DNA from: Actinomadura sp. HBU206391
GTDB lineage: Bacteria > Actinomycetota > Actinomycetes > Streptosporangiales > Streptosporangiaceae
Direction: 5' to 3'
Assembly (NCBI RefSeq): GCF_014323665.1
Contig: NZ_JABVEB010000047.1
Location: 1-40,518, forward strand
Length of the DNA: 40,518 bases
Positions 29,544 to 36,887 of this stretch are shown here, piece by piece. Below the pieces are notes generated by a model. That model ran no database searches, had not been told where the DNA came from, and saw only the letters and a program-made list of their open reading frames with translations. Each line of letters starts with the position of its first letter. The first letter of the stretch is position 1. Both the position numbers and the translations under genes were made by a program.

Positions 29544-30920
29544 ATGCCGCTCAGTCACTGGATGTCCGCCGCGCACCCCGTGCTCGGGGAGGGGGAGCCC
29601 TCTGGCGGCAGGGTGTGGGCGGCGGTGCTGCTGGTCTCGATCTCCACCGTCGCCGGGGCATGGCTGGCTCGCCGCAGGCCCAGGCATGTGGTGGCATGGC
29701 TCGCCATCGCGTCCGCGACGATGCTGGTGGTGACGCTCACCGACCTGCTCCCCGACGCGTGGCGGGACGCGGTCGAGACCGGGGTCCCCCTGTGGGTGGT
29801 GGGCGCCGCGGTGGCGGCCGGCTTCCTCGCCATCGCCCTCTTCACCCGTGAGGGCCATGGCCTCGAGATCGCCTCCGACGAGAACGTCATCGCCGGACAT
29901 GCGCCGGGGCGTCACCGGCGGTTGAAGGAGGCCGTCGGAGCCGCGTTGTTCGGCGGCATGGGCACCGCCACGGCTCTGACGACGCACCGCGCGATCGAGG
30001 GCGCCACGCTGGCGCTCAGCACCTCCGCCGTGGTCGTCATGGCCCTCGTCGTGCACTCCGCCAGTGAAGGTCTGGCGCTGGCGGCGCTGCTGGACATGGC
30101 GGACCAGCGGCTCGGCCCGTGGCTCGCAGTGGCGTGCGGCAGCCCGGTGCTCGGCGTCGTCATCGCGATGGTCGGCCCGTTGCCGGGGCGGCTGGTGCCG
30201 GTGCTGCTCGGGATGGTGGCGGGCGTGCTGCTGCGCACTGCCGTGGTCGGTCTGCGGCTCGCGATCCGCAAGCGGGAGGGCGATCGGCTGGTGACGCGGC
30301 AACTCGCGGTCGCCGCGGTCGTCGCGCTCACGGTCAGTGCGCTGCTGGCGATGGGCCATGAGGTCCAGCGCCGAATGGGACGGGATCAGAGCACCCGGTA
30401 CATCGAGACGTTCGGCCACGCCGCCCGGCCGCCGCGCCGCACCATCCGGCCCGGTGAGCTGGGCCCGCACAGAAGGTCGCCCGCCGGCTCGAAGTCGAGC
30501 CAGGGGCAGGGGCGGCGCCAGTCCCAGGCTTCCAGGCCGGGGCCGGCGCGGCCGACCGCGCGGCCGACCGCCGCCAGGTCGCCGAGCTCGAGTGCATCGA
30601 CGCCGGGTACGCGGGCGCCGCGAACACGGGCGCCGCGAACACGAGCGCCGCGAACACGGGCCGGGCGAGACCGGGCGGCGATACTGGCATCGGTCAGGTC
30701 CGGCCGCGCCAGCGTGGCCGAGGTGTTCGAGCGCAGGGACGCCGCCGCCAAGCGCCTGCGAGTGTCGCGGCTCCTGCGTGCGGTGCCCGGGTATGACGCG
30801 TCCAGGGCCGCGGCGCTGATGGCGCGCGGCGGAGTCGACCAGAAACGCCGTGTGGGCGGGCTGAGCAAGCGGCAGCGCCGCGGCCTGCTGAGGGCCCTCG
30901 CCTGTCGCTGTCCCCGGTGA
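29544..30920 (+). CDS. ZIP-like membrane protein fused to an actinobacterial IHF-like DNA-binding domain
   Basis: 458 aa from ATG 29544, with GGAGG at 29531-29535. Residues 1-272 form about eight helices with two ZIP-type metal motifs: THRAIEG (His149, Glu152) and VHSASEGLALA (His171, Glu175). A long Arg/Ser/Pro linker (273-374) contains TRAPR repeats. Residues 375-452 match the actinobacterial integration host factor type (mIHF/sIHF): RSGRASVAEVFERRDAAAKR, LRVSRLLRAVPGYDASRAAA, then GVDQKRRVGGLSKRQRRGLL. The equivalents in sIHF are SGASLHEV, KVSALLESLPGVGKVRAKQI and RRVRGLG. The frame is open throughout and codon use is uniform. The predicted function, divalent-metal transport coupled to DNA binding, is inference. 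Canonical ZIP topology would leave the tail outside the cell, so the true topology matters. Confidence 0.8.
   Translation: MPLSHWMSAAHPVLGEGEPSGGRVWAAVLLVSISTVAGAWLARRRPRHVVAWLAIASATMLVVTLTDLLPDAWRDAVETGVPLWVVGAAVAAGFLAIALFTREGHGLEIASDENVIAGHAPGRHRRLKEAVGAALFGGMGTATALTTHRAIEGATLALSTSAVVVMALVVHSASEGLALAALLDMADQRLGPWLAVACGSPVLGVVIAMVGPLPGRLVPVLLGMVAGVLLRTAVVGLRLAIRKREGDRLVTRQLAVAAVVALTVSALLAMGHEVQRRMGRDQSTRYIETFGHAARPPRRTIRPGELGPHRRSPAGSKSSQGQGRRQSQASRPGPARPTARPTAARSPSSSASTPGTRAPRTRAPRTRAPRTRAGRDRAAILASVRSGRASVAEVFERRDAAAKRLRVSRLLRAVPGYDASRAAALMARGGVDQKRRVGGLSKRQRRGLLRALACRCPR
30613..30657. repeat. three tandem 15-bp repeats in the linker of the ZIP-IHF gene
   Basis: The unit GGGCGCCGCGAACAC occurs at 30613-30627 and 30628-30642, with one mismatch at 30643-30657. 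It encodes a TRAPR pentapeptide. The unit is a multiple of three, so copy-number changes would alter linker length without breaking the frame. Confidence 0.85.
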
Positions 30921-31023
30921 CCGGAGCCGGTGCAGCCGTCGCCCAGAGGCTGTCACGCAGAGCCCGTCGCCCAGGAGCCGCCGCCCAGCACTCGTTGCCC
31001 GGCCTTGACTCTCAGCTTGTCGC

Positions 31024-31956
31024 TCAGACCTTCGGGCGGACCTGGACGGTTCCGTTCTCGGTGACGCGGGTCTCGAACGCGGGCTGCCGGCCGGTGGCGG
31101 GCCCGTGCACCACCGAGCCGTCGCGTACCCGGAACGTACTGCCGTGCCACGGGCACACGACGCAGAGGGCGGTGTCCCCTGTGAGGTCGGTCTCGGTGAC
31201 GATCCGGCCCTGGTGCAGCGGCCCCGCCAGGTGCGCGCACCGGTCGGCCAGCACGTGAATGCCGTCCTGCGTCCGCAGCACGAACAGGCTGATGTAGCCG
31301 AGCCGGCGGTGCACCGGCCAGCCGTCCGGCAGCTCGTCGGCGGTGCACAGGTCGTGCCAGCCGAGCGGGACGAGGTGCGAGACCGGCTCGGCGTGACTGG
31401 CCCCGGCGCCCTGCCGGAACGCGAGGTGCCCGCCGAGATAGGCGCCCGCCATCAGGAAGGTGAAGCCGGCGTAGCCGAAGGCCTTGCCGGCGGCGGTGTG
31501 GCCGCGGTGCCGGGTGAACAGCGACAACAGGTAGAGGGCGCTCGCGGTGGTCGTGCCGAGGGCGTGGACGAGGCCGACCCGCTGCTGTTCGGGATGCAGC
31601 GCCGACCAGTCGGCCAGCCCGGTCAGCGCGGTGGGGATCGCTCCCGCCAGCCCCGCGCCGATGAGGATCTTCGACGCCTGCTCGGTACCGGGCAGCAGAT
31701 CGAGGACGCCGGCCGACATCCAGCAGCCGACCGAGACATCGGTCAGCGGCGGGTGTGCGGGGTGACCCGCGGGCACACCGTGCAGGGTGTCCTTGACGGG
31801 GCCGGGACGGAGGACCTCCCTGATCGCCCTGGAGATCGTCCGGGCGGGACGATCCAGGCCGCGGGCGTGTTCCAGCCCCTCGGCGAGATCTACCGGATGG
31901 GGCCGCGGCAGTGGCCGGGATCCTCGCCGGAAGATCTTGCTGACTCTTTGGTTCAC
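31024..31956 (-). CDS. DUF2231 membrane domain fused to a Rieske [2Fe-2S] domain
   Basis: 310 aa from GTG 31956, with AAAAGGGGGAT upstream. Residues 60-180 are a DUF2231-type bundle of four helices that opens GHPAHPPLTDVSVGCWMSAG (62-81), with conserved His. Residues 195-310 are a Rieske domain: CAHLAGPLHQG (Cys240, His242) and CVVCPWHGSTF (Cys268, His271), the full ligand set. There is no Tat signal, so the Rieske domain is probably cytoplasmic at the membrane. It could carry electrons between a membrane carrier and a soluble oxidoreductase. It is divergent from the molybdopterin oxidoreductase 232 bp away, a plausible partner. A perfect palindrome TTACCGGTAA lies at 31973-31982, near the ribosome site. 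Confidence 0.9.
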   Translation of the reverse strand: MNQRVSKIFRRGSRPLPRPHPVDLAEGLEHARGLDRPARTISRAIREVLRPGPVKDTLHGVPAGHPAHPPLTDVSVGCWMSAGVLDLLPGTEQASKILIGAGLAGAIPTALTGLADWSALHPEQQRVGLVHALGTTTASALYLLSLFTRHRGHTAAGKAFGYAGFTFLMAGAYLGGHLAFRQGAGASHAEPVSHLVPLGWHDLCTADELPDGWPVHRRLGYISLFVLRTQDGIHVLADRCAHLAGPLHQGRIVTETDLTGDTALCVVCPWHGSTFRVRDGSVVHGPATGRQPAFETRVTENGTVQVRPKV

Positions 31957-32188
31957 GATCCCGATCCCCCTTTTACCGGTAACGGAGGTCCGTAATCGAC
32001 AGTAGCTCCCAGGTATATCCAGGGGCCACCCGCGGGTCGGACGGCCGCTGATCGGTGTGTGATTCCCTTCCCGGCGACGGCGGTGGCGAACCCCGGCCGC
32101 GTCCCTATGGGCCGGAGTGGGGCGCCGAGGGCAGAATGTCGGTGACCGCTGCCATCCTTGTGGGGCATTCCGGTGAAGGAGCATGGCG

Positions 32189-34474
32189 ATGAGCCGTACG
32201 GCATACCGCACCTGCCCACTCTGCGAGGCCCTGTGCGGGCTCGAGCTCACCGTCGAGGGGCACCGGGTGACCCGGGTGCGCGGAGACGCAAAGGACCCGT
32301 TCAGCAAGGGCTTCATCTGTCCCAAGGGCGCCACGCTGGGCGTTCTCGACGGCGACCCGGACCGGCTCCAGGAGCCGCTCGTCCGTTCCGGGGACGAGCA
32401 TGCGAAGGCCGACTGGGAGCATTCGTTCGCGGTCGTCCAACGCCGGCTGCGCGAGATCATCACAGCACACGGCGCGAACGCCGTCGCGATCTACCTGGGC
32501 AATCCGAGCGCGCACACCATCGCCGGTCCGCTCTACGGTGCCGCCGTCGTCAAGGCGATCGGCACCAGGAACCTCTACACCGCGAGCACCTCCGACCAGA
32601 TGCCCAAGCACGTGAGCAGCGGCCGGATGTTCGGTGATCCCATGGCGGTCCCGGTGCCCGATCTCGATCGCACCGACCATCTGCTCATGCTCGGCGCCAA
32701 CCCGCTCGAGTCCAATGGCAGCCTCTGCTCGGCGCCGGACTTCCCCGGCCGGCTCAAGGCCATCCGCAGGCGCGGCGGCACGATCACCGTGGTCGATCCG
32801 CGCCGCACCCGCACCGCCGCCCTCGCCGACCGGCATGTCTTCATCCGCCCCGGAGCGGACGCCTACCTGCTCCTCGCGCTGGTGCACACGCTGTTCGCCG
32901 AGGACCTCGTCCGGCTGCGCCATCTCGCGCCGGCCGGCCCGGCGGCCTCGGCCGGGCCGTCCGCTCCGAGCCCCGCCGTGAACGGCCTCGACGATCTCCG
33001 CGCGCTGGCCGTGGGGTTCTCTCCTGAGACGGTGGCCGAGACGACGGGCATCCAGGCGGCCGAGATCCGGCGGATGGCGAGGGAGCTGGCCGCCGCCGAC
33101 CGCGCCGCCGTCTACGGCCGGCTCGGCACCTGCACGCAGGAGTTCGGCACCCTCGCCAGCTGGTTGGTCGACGTCCTCAACGTGCTGACCGGCAATCTCG
33201 ATCGCGAGGGCGGGGCGATGTTCCCACGGGCCGCCCATGTGCCGGTCTACCGGAAGAAGCGGCCGTTCACGAGCGGCCGCTGGCAGAGCCGGGTGCGCGG
33301 CCTCCCCGAGATGAACGGCGAGCTCCCGGCGGCGACTCTCGCGGACGAGATCCTGACCCCAGGGGTCGGACAGGTCCGGGCGCTCATCACGATCGGGGGC
33401 AACCCGGTGCTGTCCACCGCCAACGGCGCCCGGCTCGACGAGGCCCTCGCCGGCCTCGACTTCATGGTCAGCGTCGATCCCTATCTCAACGAGACCACCC
33501 GGCACGCCGACGTGATCCTGCCACCGCCCCGGCCGGCTCAGACCGGGCACTTCGACCTCGCCCTCACCGGCTTCGCCGTCCGCAACTACGTCCGCTACTC
33601 CCCGCCGGCCATTCCGCCGCCGGACGGCCGGCCCACGGAGAGCGACATCCTGGCGAGGCTCGCGACCATCGCCTCGGGCCAGGACGCCGATCCCGCCCTG
33701 CTCGACGAGTTCATCATCGGCTCGACGCTGGCGAAGGCGACGGCCGCCGAGGGCTCGCCCGTACAGGGCCGGGATCCGGCCGAACTCCGTGACCTGCTGC
33801 GCGGGGACTCCGGAGCGGAGCGGCGGCTGGACATGATGCTGCGGCTCGGCCCGTACGGTGACGGCTTCGGCGCCGAGCCGGACGGGCTCACGCTCACCGG
33901 GCTCCGTGACGACCACCCCCACGGCCTCGACCTGGGCGCCCTCACCCCACGCCTGGGGGAGGTCCTCTGCACCGCGTCCGGCCGGGTCGAGCTCTGCCCA
34001 CCGCCCTTCGCCGCCGATGTGGAGCGGCTGCGCGCCGGCCTTCGCACGGGTCCGGCCACCGAAGCGGAGCCCTACGTCCTCATCGGCCGCAGGCACCTGC
34101 GGTCCAACAACAGCTGGCTGCACAACGTGCCCGAGCTGGTCGGCGGCTCGAACCGCTGCACGCTCCAGCTGAACCACGACGACGCGGCCCGTCTCGGTGT
34201 CGGGGCGGGCGACCTCGTCCGGGTCATCTCGCGCACCGGGGCCGTCGAGGCCGTGGCCGAGCCGACCGAGTCACTGATGGCGGGCGTGGTGAGCCTGCCG
34301 CACGGGTGGGGGCACGATCGGCCGGGCACGCGTATGCGCACCGCGGACGGGCACGCGGGGCAGAACGTCAACGCGATCACCGATGAGCGGGAGATCGACC
34401 CGCTGTCGGGCAATTCGGTCTTCAACGGGGTCCCGGTCCGGCTGGAACCGCTCGGTCATCAGATCCCGGTCTGA
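32189..34474 (+). CDS. molybdopterin-dependent oxidoreductase (formate dehydrogenase/nitrate reductase superfamily)
   Basis: 761 aa from ATG 32189 (AAGGAG at 32176-32181, 7-base spacing); ATG 32183 is too close to the ribosome site. The N-terminal [4Fe-4S] motif is CPLCEALC plus CPKG (Cys9, Cys12, Cys16, Cys44). Cofactor-binding segments: IYLGNPSAHTIAGPLYGAAV, LMLGANPLESNGSL, TVVDPRRTRTAALAD, YGRLGTCTQEFGTLASWLVD and ITIGGNPVLSTANGARLDEA. The C-terminal molydopterin-binding barrel has LIGRRHLRSNNSWLHNVPEL and LPHGWGHDR. There is no Tat signal, so it is cytoplasmic. The substrate is unknown; the residue after TSDQMPKHVSSG at the Mo site is not clearly Cys or Sec. No small subunit is adjacent, but the Rieske protein is divergent. 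Confidence 0.92.
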   Translation: MSRTAYRTCPLCEALCGLELTVEGHRVTRVRGDAKDPFSKGFICPKGATLGVLDGDPDRLQEPLVRSGDEHAKADWEHSFAVVQRRLREIITAHGANAVAIYLGNPSAHTIAGPLYGAAVVKAIGTRNLYTASTSDQMPKHVSSGRMFGDPMAVPVPDLDRTDHLLMLGANPLESNGSLCSAPDFPGRLKAIRRRGGTITVVDPRRTRTAALADRHVFIRPGADAYLLLALVHTLFAEDLVRLRHLAPAGPAASAGPSAPSPAVNGLDDLRALAVGFSPETVAETTGIQAAEIRRMARELAAADRAAVYGRLGTCTQEFGTLASWLVDVLNVLTGNLDREGGAMFPRAAHVPVYRKKRPFTSGRWQSRVRGLPEMNGELPAATLADEILTPGVGQVRALITIGGNPVLSTANGARLDEALAGLDFMVSVDPYLNETTRHADVILPPPRPAQTGHFDLALTGFAVRNYVRYSPPAIPPPDGRPTESDILARLATIASGQDADPALLDEFIIGSTLAKATAAEGSPVQGRDPAELRDLLRGDSGAERRLDMMLRLGPYGDGFGAEPDGLTLTGLRDDHPHGLDLGALTPRLGEVLCTASGRVELCPPPFAADVERLRAGLRTGPATEAEPYVLIGRRHLRSNNSWLHNVPELVGGSNRCTLQLNHDDAARLGVGAGDLVRVISRTGAVEAVAEPTESLMAGVVSLPHGWGHDRPGTRMRTADGHAGQNVNAITDEREIDPLSGNSVFNGVPVRLEPLGHQIPV

Positions 34475-34592
34475 CTCCCGCGTCGAGGCGCCCGCGAGCC
34501 GCCGAGCCAATAAAACGCACCAGGCATGGCAGTCTCGGCGATCGCGGGGTTACGGTGAATCCAGGACAAGCGGCCGCCTCTGAGGAGATGCG

Positions 34593-35024
34593 ATGGAGGC
34601 CTGGGTCGTCTGGATGATCATTGCGGCCGTGCTCGGCGTGGCGGAGCTGGTCAGCTTGACGCTGTCACTCGGCCTGCTCGCGGTCGCGGCGCTGGCCGCC
34701 GGGGTCGTCGGAGTTCTCGGCCTGCCCCTTGCGGCTCAGGTGGGGGTGTTCGCCGCCGCCTCGGTCGCGGGACTCGTCGTCGTACGTCCGGTGGTCACCC
34801 GGCACATCCGGCAGCCGCCCCCGTTGCGGTCCGGAACGGCCGCCCTCGTCGGCCGCGAGGCGCTCGCGCTCACCGAGGTCTCCAGACGGGCGGGGCGGGT
34901 CCGGATCGGCGGCGAGGAGTGGACCGCCCGGCCGTACGACCCCGACGTCGTCATCCCCGAAGGCGCCGCAGTGGACGTTCTCGCGATCGAGGGCGTGACC
35001 GCTCTCGTTTATCCCCGGGAGTAG
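34593..35024 (+). CDS. NfeD-family membrane protein
   Basis: 143 aa with GAGGAG before ATG 34593. Two to three helices (about 5-60: VVWMIIAAVLGVAELVSLTL, LLAVAALAAGVVGVLGL and VGVFAAASVAGLVVV) are followed by the soluble OB-fold of NfeD (about 80-143): SGTAALVGREALALTEVSRR, GRVRIGGEEWTARPYD, IPEGAAVDVLAIEGVTALV. The gene ends 2 nt before the SPFH gene. Short NfeD proteins are encoded beside stomatin/SPFH partners and help them in membrane-domain or protease-linked quality control. The pair is almost surely one operon. Confidence 0.93.
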   Translation: MEAWVVWMIIAAVLGVAELVSLTLSLGLLAVAALAAGVVGVLGLPLAAQVGVFAAASVAGLVVVRPVVTRHIRQPPPLRSGTAALVGREALALTEVSRRAGRVRIGGEEWTARPYDPDVVIPEGAAVDVLAIEGVTALVYPRE

Positions 35025-35026
35025 CC

Positions 35027-36232
35027 ATGACCGACATCGCCGTCGCCGTGCTCATCGCTCTGATCGGTGCGATGGTCGTGCTGACCACCGCGGTGATGCG
35101 GGCCGTATGGATCATTCCGCAGGCGCGCGCCCGCAACGTCGAACGCCTGGGCCGCTACCATCGCACGCTCGAACCGGGCATCAGCTTCATCGTCCCGTTC
35201 GTCGACCGGGTCAAACCGCTGATCGATCTGCGCGAGCAGGTGGTCTCGTTCAAGGCCCAGCCGGTCATCACCGAGGACAACCTCGTCGTCTACATCGACA
35301 CCGTGCTCTTCTTCCAGGTCACCGACCCGCGGGCGGCCGACTACGAGATCGTCGACTACATCAAGGCCATAGAGCAGCTCACCGCGACGACGTTGCGCAA
35401 CGTCATCGGCACCCTGGACCTCGAGGAGAGCCTCACCTCGCGTGACCGGATCAACACCGCGCTGCGCGGCGTCATCGACGACGCCTCGGGCAAGTGGGGC
35501 ATCCGGGTGACCCGGGTGGAGATCAAGGCGATCGAGCCGCCGCCGTCCATCAAGGACGCCATGGAGAAGCAGATGCGCGCGGAACGCGAGAAGCGCGCCG
35601 CCATCCTCACCGCCGAAGGACAGCGGCAATCCAAGATTCTCACTGCCGAAGGCGAGAAGCAGAGCGCGATCCTCAAGGCCGAGGGCAAGAAGCGGTCCCT
35701 GATCCTCGAAGCCGAGGGACAGTCCCAGGCGATCGAGGAGGTCTTCAGCGCGATCCACGACAACGACCCCGATCCGAAACTGCTGGCCTACCAGTACCTT
35801 CAGACGCTGCCGCAACTCGCGCAGGGCGAGGGCAACACGTTCTGGGTGATCCCGGGCGAGGTCACCTCGGCGCTGCGCGCGGTGTCGCAGGCCTTCGGCG
35901 GCTCGGGCGACGAGGCGCCCGAGGCGTCCGCCGAGCGGGTGGGGAGCAGGGGCGGGGCCGGCGGCCGCAGCCGCGCACGCGAGCGGGAGCAGGAGCGCGA
36001 GCGCGCCTCGGTCGAGTCGGGCGGCGGCCCGCAGGGGCTGGAGGCCGAGCAGGTCCACACCCCGCCGTTCGAGCTGGCTCCCGGCCTTTCGCCCGTGCAG
36101 CCGCCCGTGCAGCCGCCCGTCCGCGGCGAGGCCGCCGCGGACGCCCCCGCCGAACCGGCGGGGGAGGGTCTGGCCGAGCCCGCGGGGAACAGCGGATCGT
36201 CGAGAGAATCGGGGAAGAGACGCCCGACATAG
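35027..36232 (+). CDS. SPFH/Band 7 (stomatin, QmcA-like) membrane scaffold protein
   Basis: 401 aa from ATG 35027; GGGAG (35017-35021) lies inside the end of nfeD, so translation is coupled. N-terminal anchor at about 3-25 (DIAVAVLIALIGAMVVLTTA). The SPFH domain occupies about 30-190 (ARARNVERLGRYHRTLEPGI, REQVVSFKAQPVITEDN, YIDTVLFFQVTDPRAADYEI, VRVTRVEIKAIEPPPSIK-like segment). A coiled coil at about 185-240 has three repeats of ILxAEGxxQS (AILTAEGQRQSKILTAEGEK). QmcA-like ending: LAYQYLQTLPQLAQGEGNTFWVIPGEV. Residues 300-401 form an extra disordered tail: an Arg/Glu stretch (REREQERERAS), then PVQPPVQPPV and Ala/Pro/Glu-rich sequence, longer than in QmcA. It assembles into large ring scaffolds with NfeD. 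Confidence 0.94.
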   Translation: MTDIAVAVLIALIGAMVVLTTAVMRAVWIIPQARARNVERLGRYHRTLEPGISFIVPFVDRVKPLIDLREQVVSFKAQPVITEDNLVVYIDTVLFFQVTDPRAADYEIVDYIKAIEQLTATTLRNVIGTLDLEESLTSRDRINTALRGVIDDASGKWGIRVTRVEIKAIEPPPSIKDAMEKQMRAEREKRAAILTAEGQRQSKILTAEGEKQSAILKAEGKKRSLILEAEGQSQAIEEVFSAIHDNDPDPKLLAYQYLQTLPQLAQGEGNTFWVIPGEVTSALRAVSQAFGGSGDEAPEASAERVGSRGGAGGRSRAREREQERERASVESGGGPQGLEAEQVHTPPFELAPGLSPVQPPVQPPVRGEAAADAPAEPAGEGLAEPAGNSGSSRESGKRRPT

Positions 36233-36322
36233 GGAGGCAGGCGAGATCCGGCGGAGGCTGCGACAGGCCGCTGACCTGCGCGAACCTTTGCCTACTGTAA
36301 CTAAGATGTATAAATCGTTTTC

Positions 36323-36352
36323 TTGACTCATTCGTGTTTAGGTGAGTACGTT
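36323..36352 (+). promoter_or_regulatory. promoter and probable Fur-family operator of the catR-katA operon
   Basis: TTGACT (36323-36328), an 18-bp spacer and TACGTT (36347-36352), 28 bp before ATG 36380. The AT-rich sequence around the -35 (TCTTGACTCATTCGTG, 36321-36336) resembles, from memory, the FurA operator over the -35 of mycobacterial furA (TCTTGACTGATTC). Self-repression relieved by peroxide is therefore likely. Confidence 0.6.
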
Positions 36353-36379
36353 GACTGCTGTGACCAGGAGGCCGTACCG

Positions 36380-36868
36380 ATGACGCCCCTCGCAGCCCAG
36401 GAGCTGCGCGGTGCGGGGCTTCGGGTCACCGCCGCCCGCGTCGCGATCCTTGAAACCGTGCGGGCCGGCGACCACCTCGATGTGGAGGCCATCGCCGTCG
36501 GCGTACGCGACAAGGTGGGGCACGTCTCCACCCAGGCCGTCTACGAGGCGTTGCACGCGCTCACGGCGGCGGGTCTCCTGCAGCGGATCGAGCCGGCCGG
36601 AAGCCCGGCCCGATACGAGGGACGCGTCGGCGACAACCATCATCACCTGGTGTGCCGCCAGTGCGGAAGGATCAGCGACGTCGACTGCGCGGTGGGACAC
36701 GCGCCGTGCCTGGAACCGATCAGCAACGCCGGTTACCAGGTCGAGCAGGCCGACGTCATGTACTGGGGCATCTGCCCGGACTGCCAAGGGGCAACGCGCG
36801 AATCCGAGCCGGCCGCGAAGCGGGCCCTGCCACGCTCCCCGCGACCCCGGCAGAGCGGAAACGAATGA
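36380..36868 (+). CDS. catR: Fur-family peroxide-responsive repressor (CatR/FurA-type)
   Basis: 162 aa from ATG 36380 (AGGAGG at 36366-36371). The Fur winged helix has AQELRGAGLRVTAARVAILE and HVSTQAVYEALHALTAAGLL. The dimer/metal domain has RYEGRVGDNHHHLVCRQCGR with His87-89. The structural zinc site is Cys92-x2-Cys95 with Cys132-x2-Cys135 (CRQC and CPDC). The last 25 residues are basic and poorly conserved. It lies 19 bp before katA, with which it forms an operon. CatR and FurA repress catalase genes and lose DNA binding when peroxide oxidises metal-site residues. Pairing with a monofunctional catalase, not KatG, resembles Streptomyces CatR-CatA; FurA is the alternative name. Confidence 0.9.
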   Translation: MTPLAAQELRGAGLRVTAARVAILETVRAGDHLDVEAIAVGVRDKVGHVSTQAVYEALHALTAAGLLQRIEPAGSPARYEGRVGDNHHHLVCRQCGRISDVDCAVGHAPCLEPISNAGYQVEQADVMYWGICPDCQGATRESEPAAKRALPRSPRPRQSGNE

Positions 36869-36887
36869 GGCAAGGAGAAGTCGCACC

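Noticed and set aside
30613..30657. Short tandem repeats considered as a CRISPR array
   Set aside because: Units are 15 bp, directly adjacent without spacers, and lie inside a coding frame.
31973..31982. TTACCGGTAA palindrome before the Rieske gene as an operator
   Set aside because: Only 10 bp and close to the ribosome site; too weak to claim a regulator-binding site.
32105..34177. A 690-codon open frame antisense to the molybdopterin oxidoreductase
   Set aside because: Low-complexity Arg/Gly/Ala/Val composition; the plus-strand frame carries all cofactor motifs.
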